Below are positions 16,507 to 25,050 of a DNA stretch of 58,219 nucleotides, one piece after another (within the stretch, counting starts at the first letter, position 1; the number at the start of each line of letters is the position of its first letter). Location of the stretch: positions 1 through 58,219 of the forward strand of contig CAMWWZ010000004.1 of assembly GCA_947178095.1 (NCBI GenBank), written 5' to 3'. The notes under the pieces are model-generated. The model did not search any database. It was not told the DNA's origin and saw only the letters and a program-made list of their open reading frames with translations. Both the position numbers and the translations under genes were made by a program. The stretch comes from an uncultured Treponema sp. GTDB lineage: Bacteria; Spirochaetota; Spirochaetia; Treponematales; Treponemataceae.

Positions 16507-19500
16507 CTAGAACATAAAATTCGAGCTGATTCCAAACATAAAATTCCAAGGCGAGTCGCGGTTTCGCGGATAGTTAAAATAATATCGCGTTTCAAATTTC
16601 AATTCGGTATAAAAAATGGAATCCGCGAACACTCCGAAATTCGGCGTGAGCGCGAGCGTTCCACACAAATTAACATAGTCGCTACGCGCAAGTTTTCCCG
16701 CGAATGCATCTTTCGCAAGCGTTCCGATTTTCGCAATTCCCAAGGACATTGGCTCACACAAAAGTGAAATCGAATATCCGGCAGAAAAATAAAATCGATT
16801 TACGAAAATCGCGCTTAAAAAAGGAATCGCCTTTTGAATGTCTATCGCAAAAATTATCATATCGCAAGAAGCCGAAAAAAAGCAATCCGATTTTTTGAAT
16901 ATCGCAAAATCTAAAGTAAGCGGCAAATTGTAAACAAAAAAATCTTTGCAAGATATCGGAATCAATTTTGGAATTGCGATTTTCGCAAAAGGCGAAACAT
17001 TCAAAAAATAAGTGTTGTACAAATCATAGCCTTCCAAATCGAACATTCCCGCAAATGAAAATTTCGCGCCAATCGCAAGCCCCGCCGATTCGTAAAGACC
17101 TTCTCCAGACTTGTGAATCGAAGAATAATAAAGCGATGCCTGATTTTCCGCATGAAAAATATTTTGCTGATTTGTCTGCGTCGGAAAAGTTTCGTAATTT
17201 CCAGAATAAATATAAATCGCATCGTTTTCCGAATCGAATTCATAATAGACATTGTTTCCGCGCCCCACGAAAATCCGCGCTTCATCTGAAATCACGATCG
17301 CCGAATTTTTCCAAAATGGAAAAAGCGAAGAAATTTTTCCAATCGCAAGCGACTGCTTCCACGCCGCAAAATCAAATTCAGTTTGCGATTGAACGCTCCA
17401 TTTGAAAAGCGAAGAATCTGTGCCGCCACTTGCGATAAAAGAAAAACCGAAAGAATTTGTATAAACGCTGTATCCAGCCGAAAGCGTGAATGTGTTTGAA
17501 TTCCACGGATTATTTGTCATATAAGTTATGCCGATTGGCAAAGCCTGCGTTTGTCCATAATTTTCAAAACGCGGATCAAGCGAATAAGAATTGACAATGC
17601 TAATCGGCAAAAGCAAGCCTTTTTTTAAATATTTCAGCGGATTGTATTTTTGCGAATTTTCCAAAATTTCAAGGCTTTTTGAAGAAATTCCATTAAGCGA
17701 ATCTTGAACTTGCGATTCTTGCGATAAAATTTCTTTTTCGTCAATTCTTTCGATTGAAACTTGCGATAAAGATTCCGCAGGAATTTGCGATAGAATTTCT
17801 TCTTTTTCAATCGCAACTTGCGATAAAACCGAATTTTTATCGCAAGCTTTCAGTTTAAAAAGCCTGTTTTGGCGATAAAATTTTCCAATGTAAATAATTT
17901 CGTTTTCGCCGATGCTCGTGGGAAAAAAAATTCCGCCCGAAATGTCATTTTTATCGCAAGTGAATTTTTTGCTTGCGATATCAAATTCGCCAAGACGCGG
18001 CATGCTGTTCGGAATTGCGTATGAAAAATAAATTTTATTTGCGATAAAATCAAAAGAAAGATTTCTTATCGCAAATTTTTCTTGCGGCATTTTTTGTTCA
18101 AATAAAATTTCTCCGAAAATATTTGCGATAAATATTTTTCGCTCAAGTCCGATTTTTTGGACAAAAGCAAACTGCCCATTTCCGATATCGCAAAATTCGC
18201 TCGCCGAAACATTTATCGCAAGCGGAATTTCAATATCGGAATCGGATTCGGATTCAATTTGCGATAAAGGCTCGTTTTCGCAAAGCCAAGCTTTTATCGC
18301 AATTTTCTTTGCTTGCGAATAATATTTTTGGCACACGAAATAATAATTATTTCCATGCTGCACAATCGCGCCATCCGCCATTCCGCTGCCTTTTAATCGA
18401 ATCCATTTTTTTTCTTGCAAATCATAAATTTTCACTTGACAAGTATAACTCGCAGATTGTTGGTTTTCATAAAAAACTACGAGAAAACGGCCGTCGCGAG
18501 AAAGGCTTATTTTTTGCGCGCCATCTACGCAAAACAATTTTTTTGGCTTCGGATTCTCTTTTCGCAATTCTTCTTTGCTTGCGATAAAAATTGCGCAACT
18601 TTTTTCTTCAAGCCATGCCACAGAATTTTCAGATTGCGCGATGCTCGAAAAAATCGCGCCGCCATTATTTTTCGGCGAATATTTTTTTCGGCTTCCAGAA
18701 AAAATATCGCAAATTTCAAATGCGCTTGAATGCATAGGATTCGGCGGCAAATCTGGAACTTGCAAATCATCTTCAAAATTGTGCCAAGCGTCTTGCAATT
18801 TTATTCCGTAGATTTTCTTAAAAGCCAAGCGCGTGGAAATGGTTTGAAAGTTCACGCACTTGTACCAAAATTGCGCATATTTTTCCATTCCGTATTTTTT
18901 CTGCAACCATTCATTGAACGCGCCGTTGAAATTGTAAAACGCGCCAAAAGGATATTTGTCGCTCGCGCCTTGCACGTCATCATATTCAGGAAAGCAGCCT
19001 TCGATTTTCGCCTGCTTTACAATATGCTTTGAATATTCGTCATTGAGCCGACCTTCGCCGTTCGCGCTTTCCGAAGTGAGCGTCGCGCCTTCCGCCCAGC
19101 CCGACGTGATAAAAAGCCCGGCAGGATTTACGGCCTCGCCAAAAGCTTTGTCAAAGCCTGTCCAAAATTTATTTTTCATATTGTAAGTGTATGCATGTGT
19201 CAATTCATGGCGAAAAGTCGAAAGCAAGTCGTCCGAAAAAACTTGCATTTCTTTTGAAGAGGCGGTGTCATAAAGAACGATGTGATTGTAAAATCCCGCC
19301 GAAAAATATGCGTTGAAAACTTCGCGCTTCGGACAAAGGACGACCGGCATTCTCGCCTGCACTTCGCGTCCATACATATCCGCAATTTCGCGATAAATCC
19401 TGTCGGCATTTTCCGCAAGCAACGCCGCGCTTTCTTTGCTGCCTTCCGAATAAATTATGTCGAACCATTGCGTTTGGACAACACGAATATTTTTTTCGCC

Positions 19501-19593
19501 CCAAAAAAGTCCGTCTCCCGCATAAACTGGCAAAGGCAGAATCAGCGTCATTAAAATAAATTGAAGGCGCGCAAAAAAATTTTTTGAATGCAT
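16507..19593 (-). CDS. Large exported HExxH metallopeptidase-like protein with C-terminal barrel-like region
   Basis: The protein has 1028 residues. A signal peptide ends near VYA|GD (residues 1-25). A gluzincin-like peptidase domain covers about 40-280, with HELTH at 129-133 and GWAEG (Glu168) about 35 residues later, as in M1/M61-type zinc proteases. The middle (about 290-600) has beta-propeller-like repeats as in TolB-like proteins. Residues about 620-1028 are rich in alternating aromatic strands ending in SSNFMF, typical of an outer-membrane beta-barrel. It probably acts at the outer membrane. The ATG at 19593 sits 7 bases after a consensus -10 box and lacks a Shine-Dalgarno. The coding DNA is dense in the word TTGCGATA (20 exact copies). 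Confidence 0.85.
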   Translation of the reverse strand: MHSKNFFARLQFILMTLILPLPVYAGDGLFWGEKNIRVVQTQWFDIIYSEGSKESAALLAENADRIYREIADMYGREVQARMPVVLCPKREVFNAYFSAGFYNHIVLYDTASSKEMQVFSDDLLSTFRHELTHAYTYNMKNKFWTGFDKAFGEAVNPAGLFITSGWAEGATLTSESANGEGRLNDEYSKHIVKQAKIEGCFPEYDDVQGASDKYPFGAFYNFNGAFNEWLQKKYGMEKYAQFWYKCVNFQTISTRLAFKKIYGIKLQDAWHNFEDDLQVPDLPPNPMHSSAFEICDIFSGSRKKYSPKNNGGAIFSSIAQSENSVAWLEEKSCAIFIASKEELRKENPKPKKLFCVDGAQKISLSRDGRFLVVFYENQQSASYTCQVKIYDLQEKKWIRLKGSGMADGAIVQHGNNYYFVCQKYYSQAKKIAIKAWLCENEPLSQIESESDSDIEIPLAINVSASEFCDIGNGQFAFVQKIGLERKIFIANIFGEILFEQKMPQEKFAIRNLSFDFIANKIYFSYAIPNSMPRLGEFDIASKKFTCDKNDISGGIFFPTSIGENEIIYIGKFYRQNRLFKLKACDKNSVLSQVAIEKEEILSQIPAESLSQVSIERIDEKEILSQESQVQDSLNGISSKSLEILENSQKYNPLKYLKKGLLLPISIVNSYSLDPRFENYGQTQALPIGITYMTNNPWNSNTFTLSAGYSVYTNSFGFSFIASGGTDSSLFKWSVQSQTEFDFAAWKQSLAIGKISSLFPFWKNSAIVISDEARIFVGRGNNVYYEFDSENDAIYIYSGNYETFPTQTNQQNIFHAENQASLYYSSIHKSGEGLYESAGLAIGAKFSFAGMFDLEGYDLYNTYFLNVSPFAKIAIPKLIPISCKDFFVYNLPLTLDFAIFKKSDCFFSASCDMIIFAIDIQKAIPFLSAIFVNRFYFSAGYSISLLCEPMSLGIAKIGTLAKDAFAGKLARSDYVNLCGTLALTPNFGVFADSIFYTELKFETRYYFNYPRNRDSPWNFMFGISSNFMF

Positions 19594-19599
19594 TTTTCA

Positions 19600-19628
19600 A
19601 TTATAAAATTTATCGAAAAAAATTGCAA
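19600..19628 (-). promoter_or_regulatory. Promoter of exported metallopeptidase gene, leaderless type
   Basis: TTGCAA (19628-19623), a 17-base spacer and TATAAT (19605-19600) on the minus strand. Transcription would start at the ATG (19593). Confidence 0.78.
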
Positions 19629-19674
19629 TTTTAGGAGCGAGGAATTTTTCACGAATGCGGGAGATTTTACCGAG

Positions 19675-19711
19675 GCGAGATTTTTGCAAAAAAATGAAAC
19701 AAAAATCTCGC
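19675..19711 (-). terminator. Terminator-like hairpin after transglutaminase gene
   Basis: The arms GCGAGATTTTTG (19675-19686) and CAAAAATCTCGC (19700-19711) form a perfect 12-bp stem about 40 bases beyond the stop codon at 19752. Confidence 0.55.
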
Positions 19712-19751
19712 ATAAGAATTTCGCGGCGAATGTCATTGTGAAAAATAGCCG

Positions 19752-21500
19752 CTACAATTTTTCCAAATCCCACTCAAGCAAACTGCCATAATTTTTTCCG
19801 TTTGAGGATGCATAAAGCAGAAGTGTTTCTTCGTCGCTTGGAATTTCAAATTCAATTTCGAAATTTCCTGAAGATGCATTCTTCTCAAAAAAATGCCATT
19901 CGTCTTTTATGATAAAAGCGAAGTTTGTGAAATTTCCCGAACGAATTTCAAATTTTTGTTTTGTTCCTGATTTCAGTTTGCCCACAAGCGGCGCGAGGAG
20001 TTCCGTATTTGTAGCATTATTATAAGTGATATGGCGACGCGGATATTTTAACTGCCCTTGCCCGAAGCCCGAATAATCCGCTGCGGATTTCACATTAAAA
20101 GTTAAAACTGCTTCCGAATGTACAACGCCATTTTCAACAAGTTTTGCGATTTTTGCCAACGCGGTGTTTCGCGTCGCGGCAAATTGATCGTCCGCTAAAT
20201 AGTAACGGCGATTTTCATCAACTTTAAAATATGCGTTTTCAAAATGCTCTTTTTCTTTTTGCGTGATTTTCTTTTCCGCAAGAATTTTTTCAACCGAGGG
20301 AATCCATTTTCCCTCAAATTCGGGAATTGAAATTACGAACGGAAACGGAGAAGTGTCCTGAACATAAATTCCGCCTTGATAATCCGCGCCATCTGGAACA
20401 TCGTAGCAAAGCATGATTGTACCGCCTTTGCGTTTTGCCCAAGCCGCGCCCTGCACAAATCCTTGCTTGTCAAGCAATTCGTTTGTTACAAAAAAATTTC
20501 CATTTGTTTTTATTTTCACTTTGAATTCGCCTGAAATTTCATTTGAAAAATGCAATTTGTCATCGCCGAGCGAAAGTCCTTTTTGAAAAAATTTTCCTTC
20601 GATTTTTGGCTCGTTTTCAAATTGCTCTTTTGAAAGCACGGGCGCGAAAAATTGCTCGGAATCTTTTTGAGCCAAATGAGAATACAAAAATGTTCGCGCA
20701 TCCCAAAACAAATATTGCGTTGAATAACGTTTGATAAAAGTTTTATAATCCAAAAAGCCCGCGTCCCAAGTCACATCAAGCAAATACCAGTGTCCATTGA
20801 TTTTCACGGCGTTCCAATCATGGTCAGGATATTTGCCAATTTTGCCAGAAAATCCATAGTCTTTGGAAAAGCCTGAAATCGTTTTTGATTTGATTCCCGA
20901 AAGTGAACACATAGCGTTTATACATGCGGTATAACCAGAGCAAACCGCCTTTCTTTTTTTAATGACGCTCTCATAATCTTGTGCAAAGATTCTTCCTGAA
21001 AAATACATTTCCGCATCATAGGCAATATTGTCGCAAATCCAGTCGTGAAAAATTTTCACTTTCGAAAAATCAGTTTGAGTTCCGTTCGCCAAAAAAGTGA
21101 CGAGCTGTGGAAGAAATTCCTTCGGATTTTTAAAAACGCCTTCGGTGATTTCCTTTGGAACTCGGCGAACTTTGGCATCCATTTTGTCTGTGTGGAATTG
21201 CGAAAGAAATGCGGATTTTCCTGTGTAAAATTTTATCGCATTATTCGCTTTCATCAGCAATTCGGAATCAGGATTTTCTGACTGAGCGAACGCATATAAA
21301 TAAGCGCAGTCGCCATTTTCAATAGCGGCGTTTACGTGCGTTTCATCAAAAACTAATTTTTCCGCAGGACGCGCATTAGGTATAGAAATTTTTGTGATTT
21401 TGCTTTTTTCGGAAGCAGACTTTTTTGATTTTGCCGCAAACGCATTTGTAAAAAGCATCGCAAGTGCAATGATTGCAAAAATGAATTTTCCTGTTCTCAT
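19752..21500 (-). CDS. Secreted transglutaminase-like cysteine protein
   Basis: The protein has 582 residues from the ATG at 21500, which has AGGAG six bases upstream. The TTG at 21506 is rejected. The signal peptide ends in AFA (about residue 22). The transglutaminase-like catalytic triad is intact: Cys187 in KAVCSGYT, His227 in PDHDWNAV and Asp242 in WYLLDVTWD. A C-terminal beta-rich half (about 320-582) has the repeated aromatic pattern of surface or periplasmic adhesive domains. Bacterial members are mostly peptidases or cross-linkers of unknown substrate. A 14-bp-stem hairpin lies just upstream (21528-21570). Confidence 0.88.
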   Translation of the reverse strand: MRTGKFIFAIIALAMLFTNAFAAKSKKSASEKSKITKISIPNARPAEKLVFDETHVNAAIENGDCAYLYAFAQSENPDSELLMKANNAIKFYTGKSAFLSQFHTDKMDAKVRRVPKEITEGVFKNPKEFLPQLVTFLANGTQTDFSKVKIFHDWICDNIAYDAEMYFSGRIFAQDYESVIKKRKAVCSGYTACINAMCSLSGIKSKTISGFSKDYGFSGKIGKYPDHDWNAVKINGHWYLLDVTWDAGFLDYKTFIKRYSTQYLFWDARTFLYSHLAQKDSEQFFAPVLSKEQFENEPKIEGKFFQKGLSLGDDKLHFSNEISGEFKVKIKTNGNFFVTNELLDKQGFVQGAAWAKRKGGTIMLCYDVPDGADYQGGIYVQDTSPFPFVISIPEFEGKWIPSVEKILAEKKITQKEKEHFENAYFKVDENRRYYLADDQFAATRNTALAKIAKLVENGVVHSEAVLTFNVKSAADYSGFGQGQLKYPRRHITYNNATNTELLAPLVGKLKSGTKQKFEIRSGNFTNFAFIIKDEWHFFEKNASSGNFEIEFEIPSDEETLLLYASSNGKNYGSLLEWDLEKL

Positions 21501-21527
21501 GTTCAACTCCTATAGAAAACTAAAATC

Positions 21528-21570
21528 TTTTGCTTGCGATACTTTTTTTTATAAAATATCGCAAGCAAAA
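21528..21570. repeat. Inverted repeat upstream of transglutaminase gene
   Basis: A perfect 14-bp inverted repeat has arms at 21528-21541 (TTTTGCTTGCGATA) and 21557-21570 with a 15-base A/T loop. Each arm ends in the TTGCGATA word that is abundant in the gene at 16507. It may be a terminator for the small upstream gene (stop at 21579) or an operator. Confidence 0.7.
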
Positions 21571-21578
21571 TTCAGAAT

Positions 21579-21776
21579 TTAAAAATAAAGCTCTCTGTCA
21601 TTGCTAAAGTCATCAAATTGAAAATCGTTATAAAATGCACTATTGCGATTATTTATCATTCTGTTAAGGAATTTTAAATCGCGGTTAATTCTTTTTTGCG
21701 ATTTTGATGACTTTCTTGTTCCACGCTTTTGTGGATTGCCCTTTTCCAAATTTTTGACAGATTTTCCTTTTTTCAT
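21579..21776 (-). CDS. Small basic protein, 65 residues, unknown
   Basis: It begins ATGAAAAAAGG at 21776 behind an AAGGAGG Shine-Dalgarno, the strongest in the region, so it is very likely translated. The N-terminal 30 residues are rich in Lys, Arg, Gln and Ser, and the C-terminal part is Asn/Asp/Phe-rich (NRNSAFYNDFQFDDF). It has no signal peptide and no Cys. It could bind nucleic acid, but nothing proves this. I do not recognise the family. Confidence 0.65.
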   Translation of the reverse strand: MKKGKSVKNLEKGNPQKRGTRKSSKSQKRINRDLKFLNRMINNRNSAFYNDFQFDDFSNDRELYF

Positions 21777-21945
21777 AAAACCTCCTTGAAAAATAGAAAC
21801 TGTATTTTCGCAAAGTATAAATATACCTTACAAATCCTATTCTATTTGAAATCTCGTAAAAAGTCAACAGTTTTACATATTCACAAGTATATTTATTCCA
21901 TAACGGAATGTTTTCTTTTTCGCTTTCCGATGTCATAATTTTAAT

Positions 21946-22278
21946 ATGGAAGCACTCATCGACATTCCGAAACTTTTCGGCGAGAATTTGCGGCGGCTCA
22001 GAAAAAGCCGGAATCTCACGCAAACGCAGCTCGCGGAAATGCTCGACGTTACGCAAAAGCATCTTTCCGTAATCGAAACGGGAACGCAGTTTGTGAGTGC
22101 GCCGCTCATCGCAAAAATTGCTGCCGCGCTGAAAGTGGAGCCGGCCGAACTTTTCGGAGGAACAAGCAGCGAGACGCGAATCGCAAACGCGGTTTCCGCG
22201 CGCATAATGAATTTCATAAATCCGAAATTCGAACTCATGGCGCAACGAATTGTTGACGACCTAAAATCCGAAAAATAG
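21946..22278 (+). CDS. XRE-family helix-turn-helix regulator
   Basis: The protein has 110 residues. An HTH-3 domain spans about 12-66 (LRRLRKSRNLTQTQLAEML, QKHLSVIETG), with a C-terminal helical tail of unknown role. The ATG at 21946 has no Shine-Dalgarno. A CATAAT box at 21934-21939 suggests a leaderless transcript, although the -35 region is weak. It is related in size and layout to the second XRE protein at 37212. Target genes are unknown. The divergent small gene at 21776 is a candidate. Confidence 0.88.
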   Translation: MEALIDIPKLFGENLRRLRKSRNLTQTQLAEMLDVTQKHLSVIETGTQFVSAPLIAKIAAALKVEPAELFGGTSSETRIANAVSARIMNFINPKFELMAQRIVDDLKSEK

Positions 22279-22298
22279 AATGCGGAAAAAAATGCCCG

Positions 22299-22386
22299 CG
22301 AGTTTTCGTGGTTTTCGGTAGCGAAGCGAACGAAAATGCGAACGGTGCGAGCAAACGAAAACTCGTTAAGCAGGGCTTTGCCCTGC
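22299..22386. repeat. Multi-hairpin intergenic element
   Basis: An 11-bp outer stem (22299-22309 with 22355-22365) encloses a smaller one. A second hairpin, GCAGGGC-TTT-GCCCTGC (22370-22386), follows. It lies between the XRE gene and the tex promoter and may terminate the former. Its layout suggests a dispersed structured repeat. Confidence 0.6.
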
Positions 22387-22394
22387 GACGCATA

Positions 22395-22423
22395 TTGCCA
22401 CAAATTTGATTTTTCGTTAAAAT
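22395..22423 (+). promoter_or_regulatory. tex promoter, near-leaderless
   Basis: TTGCCA (22395-22400), a 17-base spacer and TAAAAT (22418-22423). The predicted transcript start is about 3 bases before the ATG at 22433. Confidence 0.75.
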
Positions 22424-22432
22424 GCTTTTACT

Positions 22433-24820
22433 ATGGAATTCACTCAAGAAGCGATCGACGCGTTGCAAGTCAACGAAGTTGAAATTATGAAAAAAATTGC
22501 GGACGAACTTTCGATTCGCGTTCCGCAGGTAAGCGCGGTGATAAGCCTTGTCCAAGAAGGATGCACGATTCCTTTCATCGCCCGCTATCGCAAGGAAAAG
22601 CACGGCTCTTTGGACGAGCTTCAAGTTCGCGAATGCGACCACCTTTTTACTTCTCTAAAAAATTTGGAAGAACGGCGTTTGGAAATCGTGCGCGGAATTT
22701 TCAAGCAGGGAAAACTCACCGAATCTCTTTACAATGCCGCGATGGGCGCGAAGACTCTTTCGGAATTGGAAGATTTGTGGGCACCTTTCAAAAAGAAAAA
22801 AAAGACGCGCGGAATGCTCGCCGCGGAAAAAGGCCTCGAGCCTTTGGCGGATTTTATCGAAGGCGAAAATGCGGATTCCGCCGTGGAAGCCGAAGCTGAA
22901 AAATTCGTCAAAACCGACAACGAAGATTCGGCTTTGAACGTGGAAAGCGCGGCCGATGCGATTGCCGGCGCGAAGGACATTATCGCTGAACGGATTTCGC
23001 AAGATTCGAAAAACCGCGAGGATTTGCGCACGCTCTATTTGGCGAACGGACAAATCGTGACGAAAGGAATTGTTCCCGAAGGCGCGAACGCCGAAGAAGC
23101 CGAAAAAACTTCGACTTACAAAATGTACTGGGATTACCGCGAGCCTTTGGCGCAAGTCAAGCCGCACAGAATTCTTGCGATAAATCGCGCGGAACGCGAA
23201 GGCGCGTTGGAAGTGCAAATCGAAGTGAGCGTCGAGGACGGCGTGAAATCAATCCAAAAAAAATACAAGTGCGCGAACAAATATTTTTCTGAGGCCATCG
23301 AAGACGGCGTGGTGCGGCTTCTTTCGCCTGCCGTCGTCCGCGAAATTCGAAGCGACCAAACCGATGCCGCGGACGATCATGGAATCGGCGTTTTCAGCGA
23401 AAACCTAAAAAATCTTTTGATGCAGCAGCCGATCAAAGGAAGCCGCGTCCTCGGAATCGACCCGGGAATTCGCACTGGAACAAAATGCGCCGCGCTGGAC
23501 GAAACGGGAAAATATTTGGGCTACTTCCTCATCAAGCAGGTGGCAGATCCCGAAGGCAGCTACAAGGCAATCAACGACGCGATTGACAAGTATGACATCC
23601 AAGTGGTGGCGGTGGGAAACGGAACTGGAAGCCAAGAAGTGCAGACAATCGTTTCCAAAGTCATCAGCGAAAATTATTCTGACGTGATGTACACGGTTGT
23701 TGACGAAAGCGGCGCGTCCGTTTATTCTGCGAGCGACATTGCCCGCGAGGAATTCCCCGAATTGGATTTGACGATTCGCGGCGCGATTTCGATGGGAAGG
23801 CGTTTGCAAGATCCGCTTGCGGAGCTTGTCAAAATCGATCCGAAGTCAATCGGCGTGGGACTTTATCAGCATGACGTGAATCAAAAGAAACTTTCCGAAA
23901 CTCTCGATGAAGTTGTGGGAAGCGTCGTGAACAATGTCGGCGTGAATTTGAACACAGCCAGCGCGAGCCTTTTGAAATACGTTTCAGGAATCACGAGCGC
24001 GACGGCAAAGAAAATCGTTGCGTACCGCGACGCGAACGGAAAAATCAAAAATCGCGAGGAACTCAAAAATGTGAGTGGTCTCGGTCCGAAAGCGTTCGAG
24101 CAATGCGCCGGATTTCTCAAAATTCCAGAAAGCGAAAATCCGCTCGACAACACTTGGGTTCATCCCGAAAATTACGAAGTGGCAGGCGAAGTGCTTCCGC
24201 TGATAAAATCCGGCGAAAAGATTTCTTCCGAACTCAAAAAGAAAATCGCGGAAAAATATTCTCTCGGCGAAACCACAATCAACGACATCGTGGAAGAACT
24301 CGCCAAGCCGAATCGCGATCCGCGCGACGGCTACCCAGCCCCGATCATGCAAAAAGGCGTGGTGAATTTCGAGGATTTGAAAGTGGGAATGAAAGTCACC
24401 GGCAAAATCCGCAACGTCGTGGATTTCGGCGCGTTCGTGGACATCGGTTTGCATGAAACAGGCCTCATTCACATTTCCGAGCTGAGCGACAATTTCGTTT
24501 CCGATCCGATGGACGTTATAAAAGTCGGCGACGTGAAAGATTTCACGATAATCGATTTGGACATGGCGCGAAAACGAATCAGCCTTTCGCTCAAAAGCGA
24601 TGCCGCCACAAGGGGAAGCGGAGAAAATGCCAAGCGCGAAAAACCGCAACCATCTTCGAATGGCGCGAAAAAAATCGTGGTGAAAAAAGGAAGCCTTCCG
24701 CAAGGCGCGAAGAACGCAAAGCCTTCGCAGGAAAATCGCCGCCCGCCGCGCGAACGCCAAAATTTCGGCAGCGACGACGGAATGCGCTACAATCCTTTCG
24801 CCGCGCTTTTGAAAAAATAA
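22433..24820 (+). CDS. tex: Tex family RNA-binding transcription accessory protein
   Basis: The protein has 795 residues, the usual length. The order is: N-terminal helical region (VPFIARYRKEKHG-like IPFIARYRKEKHG at about 42-55), a YqgF/RNase H-like domain (VLGIDPGIRTG at about 338), a helix-hairpin-helix pair (about 490-560, LNTASASLLKYVSGI), and an S1 RNA-binding domain (about 645-720, GKIRNVVDFGAFVDIGLHE). A basic Lys/Arg/Pro tail closes it. Tex binds RNA and is thought to act with RNA polymerase. The ATG at 22433 lacks a Shine-Dalgarno and the promoter abuts it. The gene is monocistronic, followed by the palindrome at 24853. Confidence 0.96.
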   Translation: MEFTQEAIDALQVNEVEIMKKIADELSIRVPQVSAVISLVQEGCTIPFIARYRKEKHGSLDELQVRECDHLFTSLKNLEERRLEIVRGIFKQGKLTESLYNAAMGAKTLSELEDLWAPFKKKKKTRGMLAAEKGLEPLADFIEGENADSAVEAEAEKFVKTDNEDSALNVESAADAIAGAKDIIAERISQDSKNREDLRTLYLANGQIVTKGIVPEGANAEEAEKTSTYKMYWDYREPLAQVKPHRILAINRAEREGALEVQIEVSVEDGVKSIQKKYKCANKYFSEAIEDGVVRLLSPAVVREIRSDQTDAADDHGIGVFSENLKNLLMQQPIKGSRVLGIDPGIRTGTKCAALDETGKYLGYFLIKQVADPEGSYKAINDAIDKYDIQVVAVGNGTGSQEVQTIVSKVISENYSDVMYTVVDESGASVYSASDIAREEFPELDLTIRGAISMGRRLQDPLAELVKIDPKSIGVGLYQHDVNQKKLSETLDEVVGSVVNNVGVNLNTASASLLKYVSGITSATAKKIVAYRDANGKIKNREELKNVSGLGPKAFEQCAGFLKIPESENPLDNTWVHPENYEVAGEVLPLIKSGEKISSELKKKIAEKYSLGETTINDIVEELAKPNRDPRDGYPAPIMQKGVVNFEDLKVGMKVTGKIRNVVDFGAFVDIGLHETGLIHISELSDNFVSDPMDVIKVGDVKDFTIIDLDMARKRISLSLKSDAATRGSGENAKREKPQPSSNGAKKIVVKKGSLPQGAKNAKPSQENRRPPRERQNFGSDDGMRYNPFAALLKK

Positions 24821-24852
24821 CGGTGAAAAAATTTTTATTCTTGTGAAATTTT

Positions 24853-24881
24853 CACGCCCCGACGCAAAGCGTCGGGGCGTG
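24853..24881. repeat. Perfect palindromic repeat after tex
   Basis: CACGCCCCGACGC-AAA-GCGTCGGGGCGTG is a 13-bp perfect stem with a 3-base loop. It belongs to the same family as 4571-4598 and 39376-39402 (core CGACGC..GCGTCG). It is not followed by a T run, but could still end tex transcription. Confidence 0.8.
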
Positions 24882-24949
24882 CTGTTTCGTGCAATGCTTG
24901 CAAAAAACGTTTTTTTTCAATTCGAAAATTCTGCGCCAATTCAAAGTTG

Positions 24950-24978
24950 TTGCCAAAAATCAAATATGTTGTTATAAT
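24950..24978 (+). promoter_or_regulatory. Promoter of lipoprotein/outer-membrane pair
   Basis: TTGCCA (24950-24955), a 17-base spacer and TATAAT (24973-24978), about 66 bases before the ATG at 25051. Confidence 0.72.
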
Positions 24979-25050
24979 ATTGTACTTGAAATATAATTTT
25001 CTCAATTTATTAATTGTGCGCGTGGCACTTTAATTTTTACAGGGGTTTTT

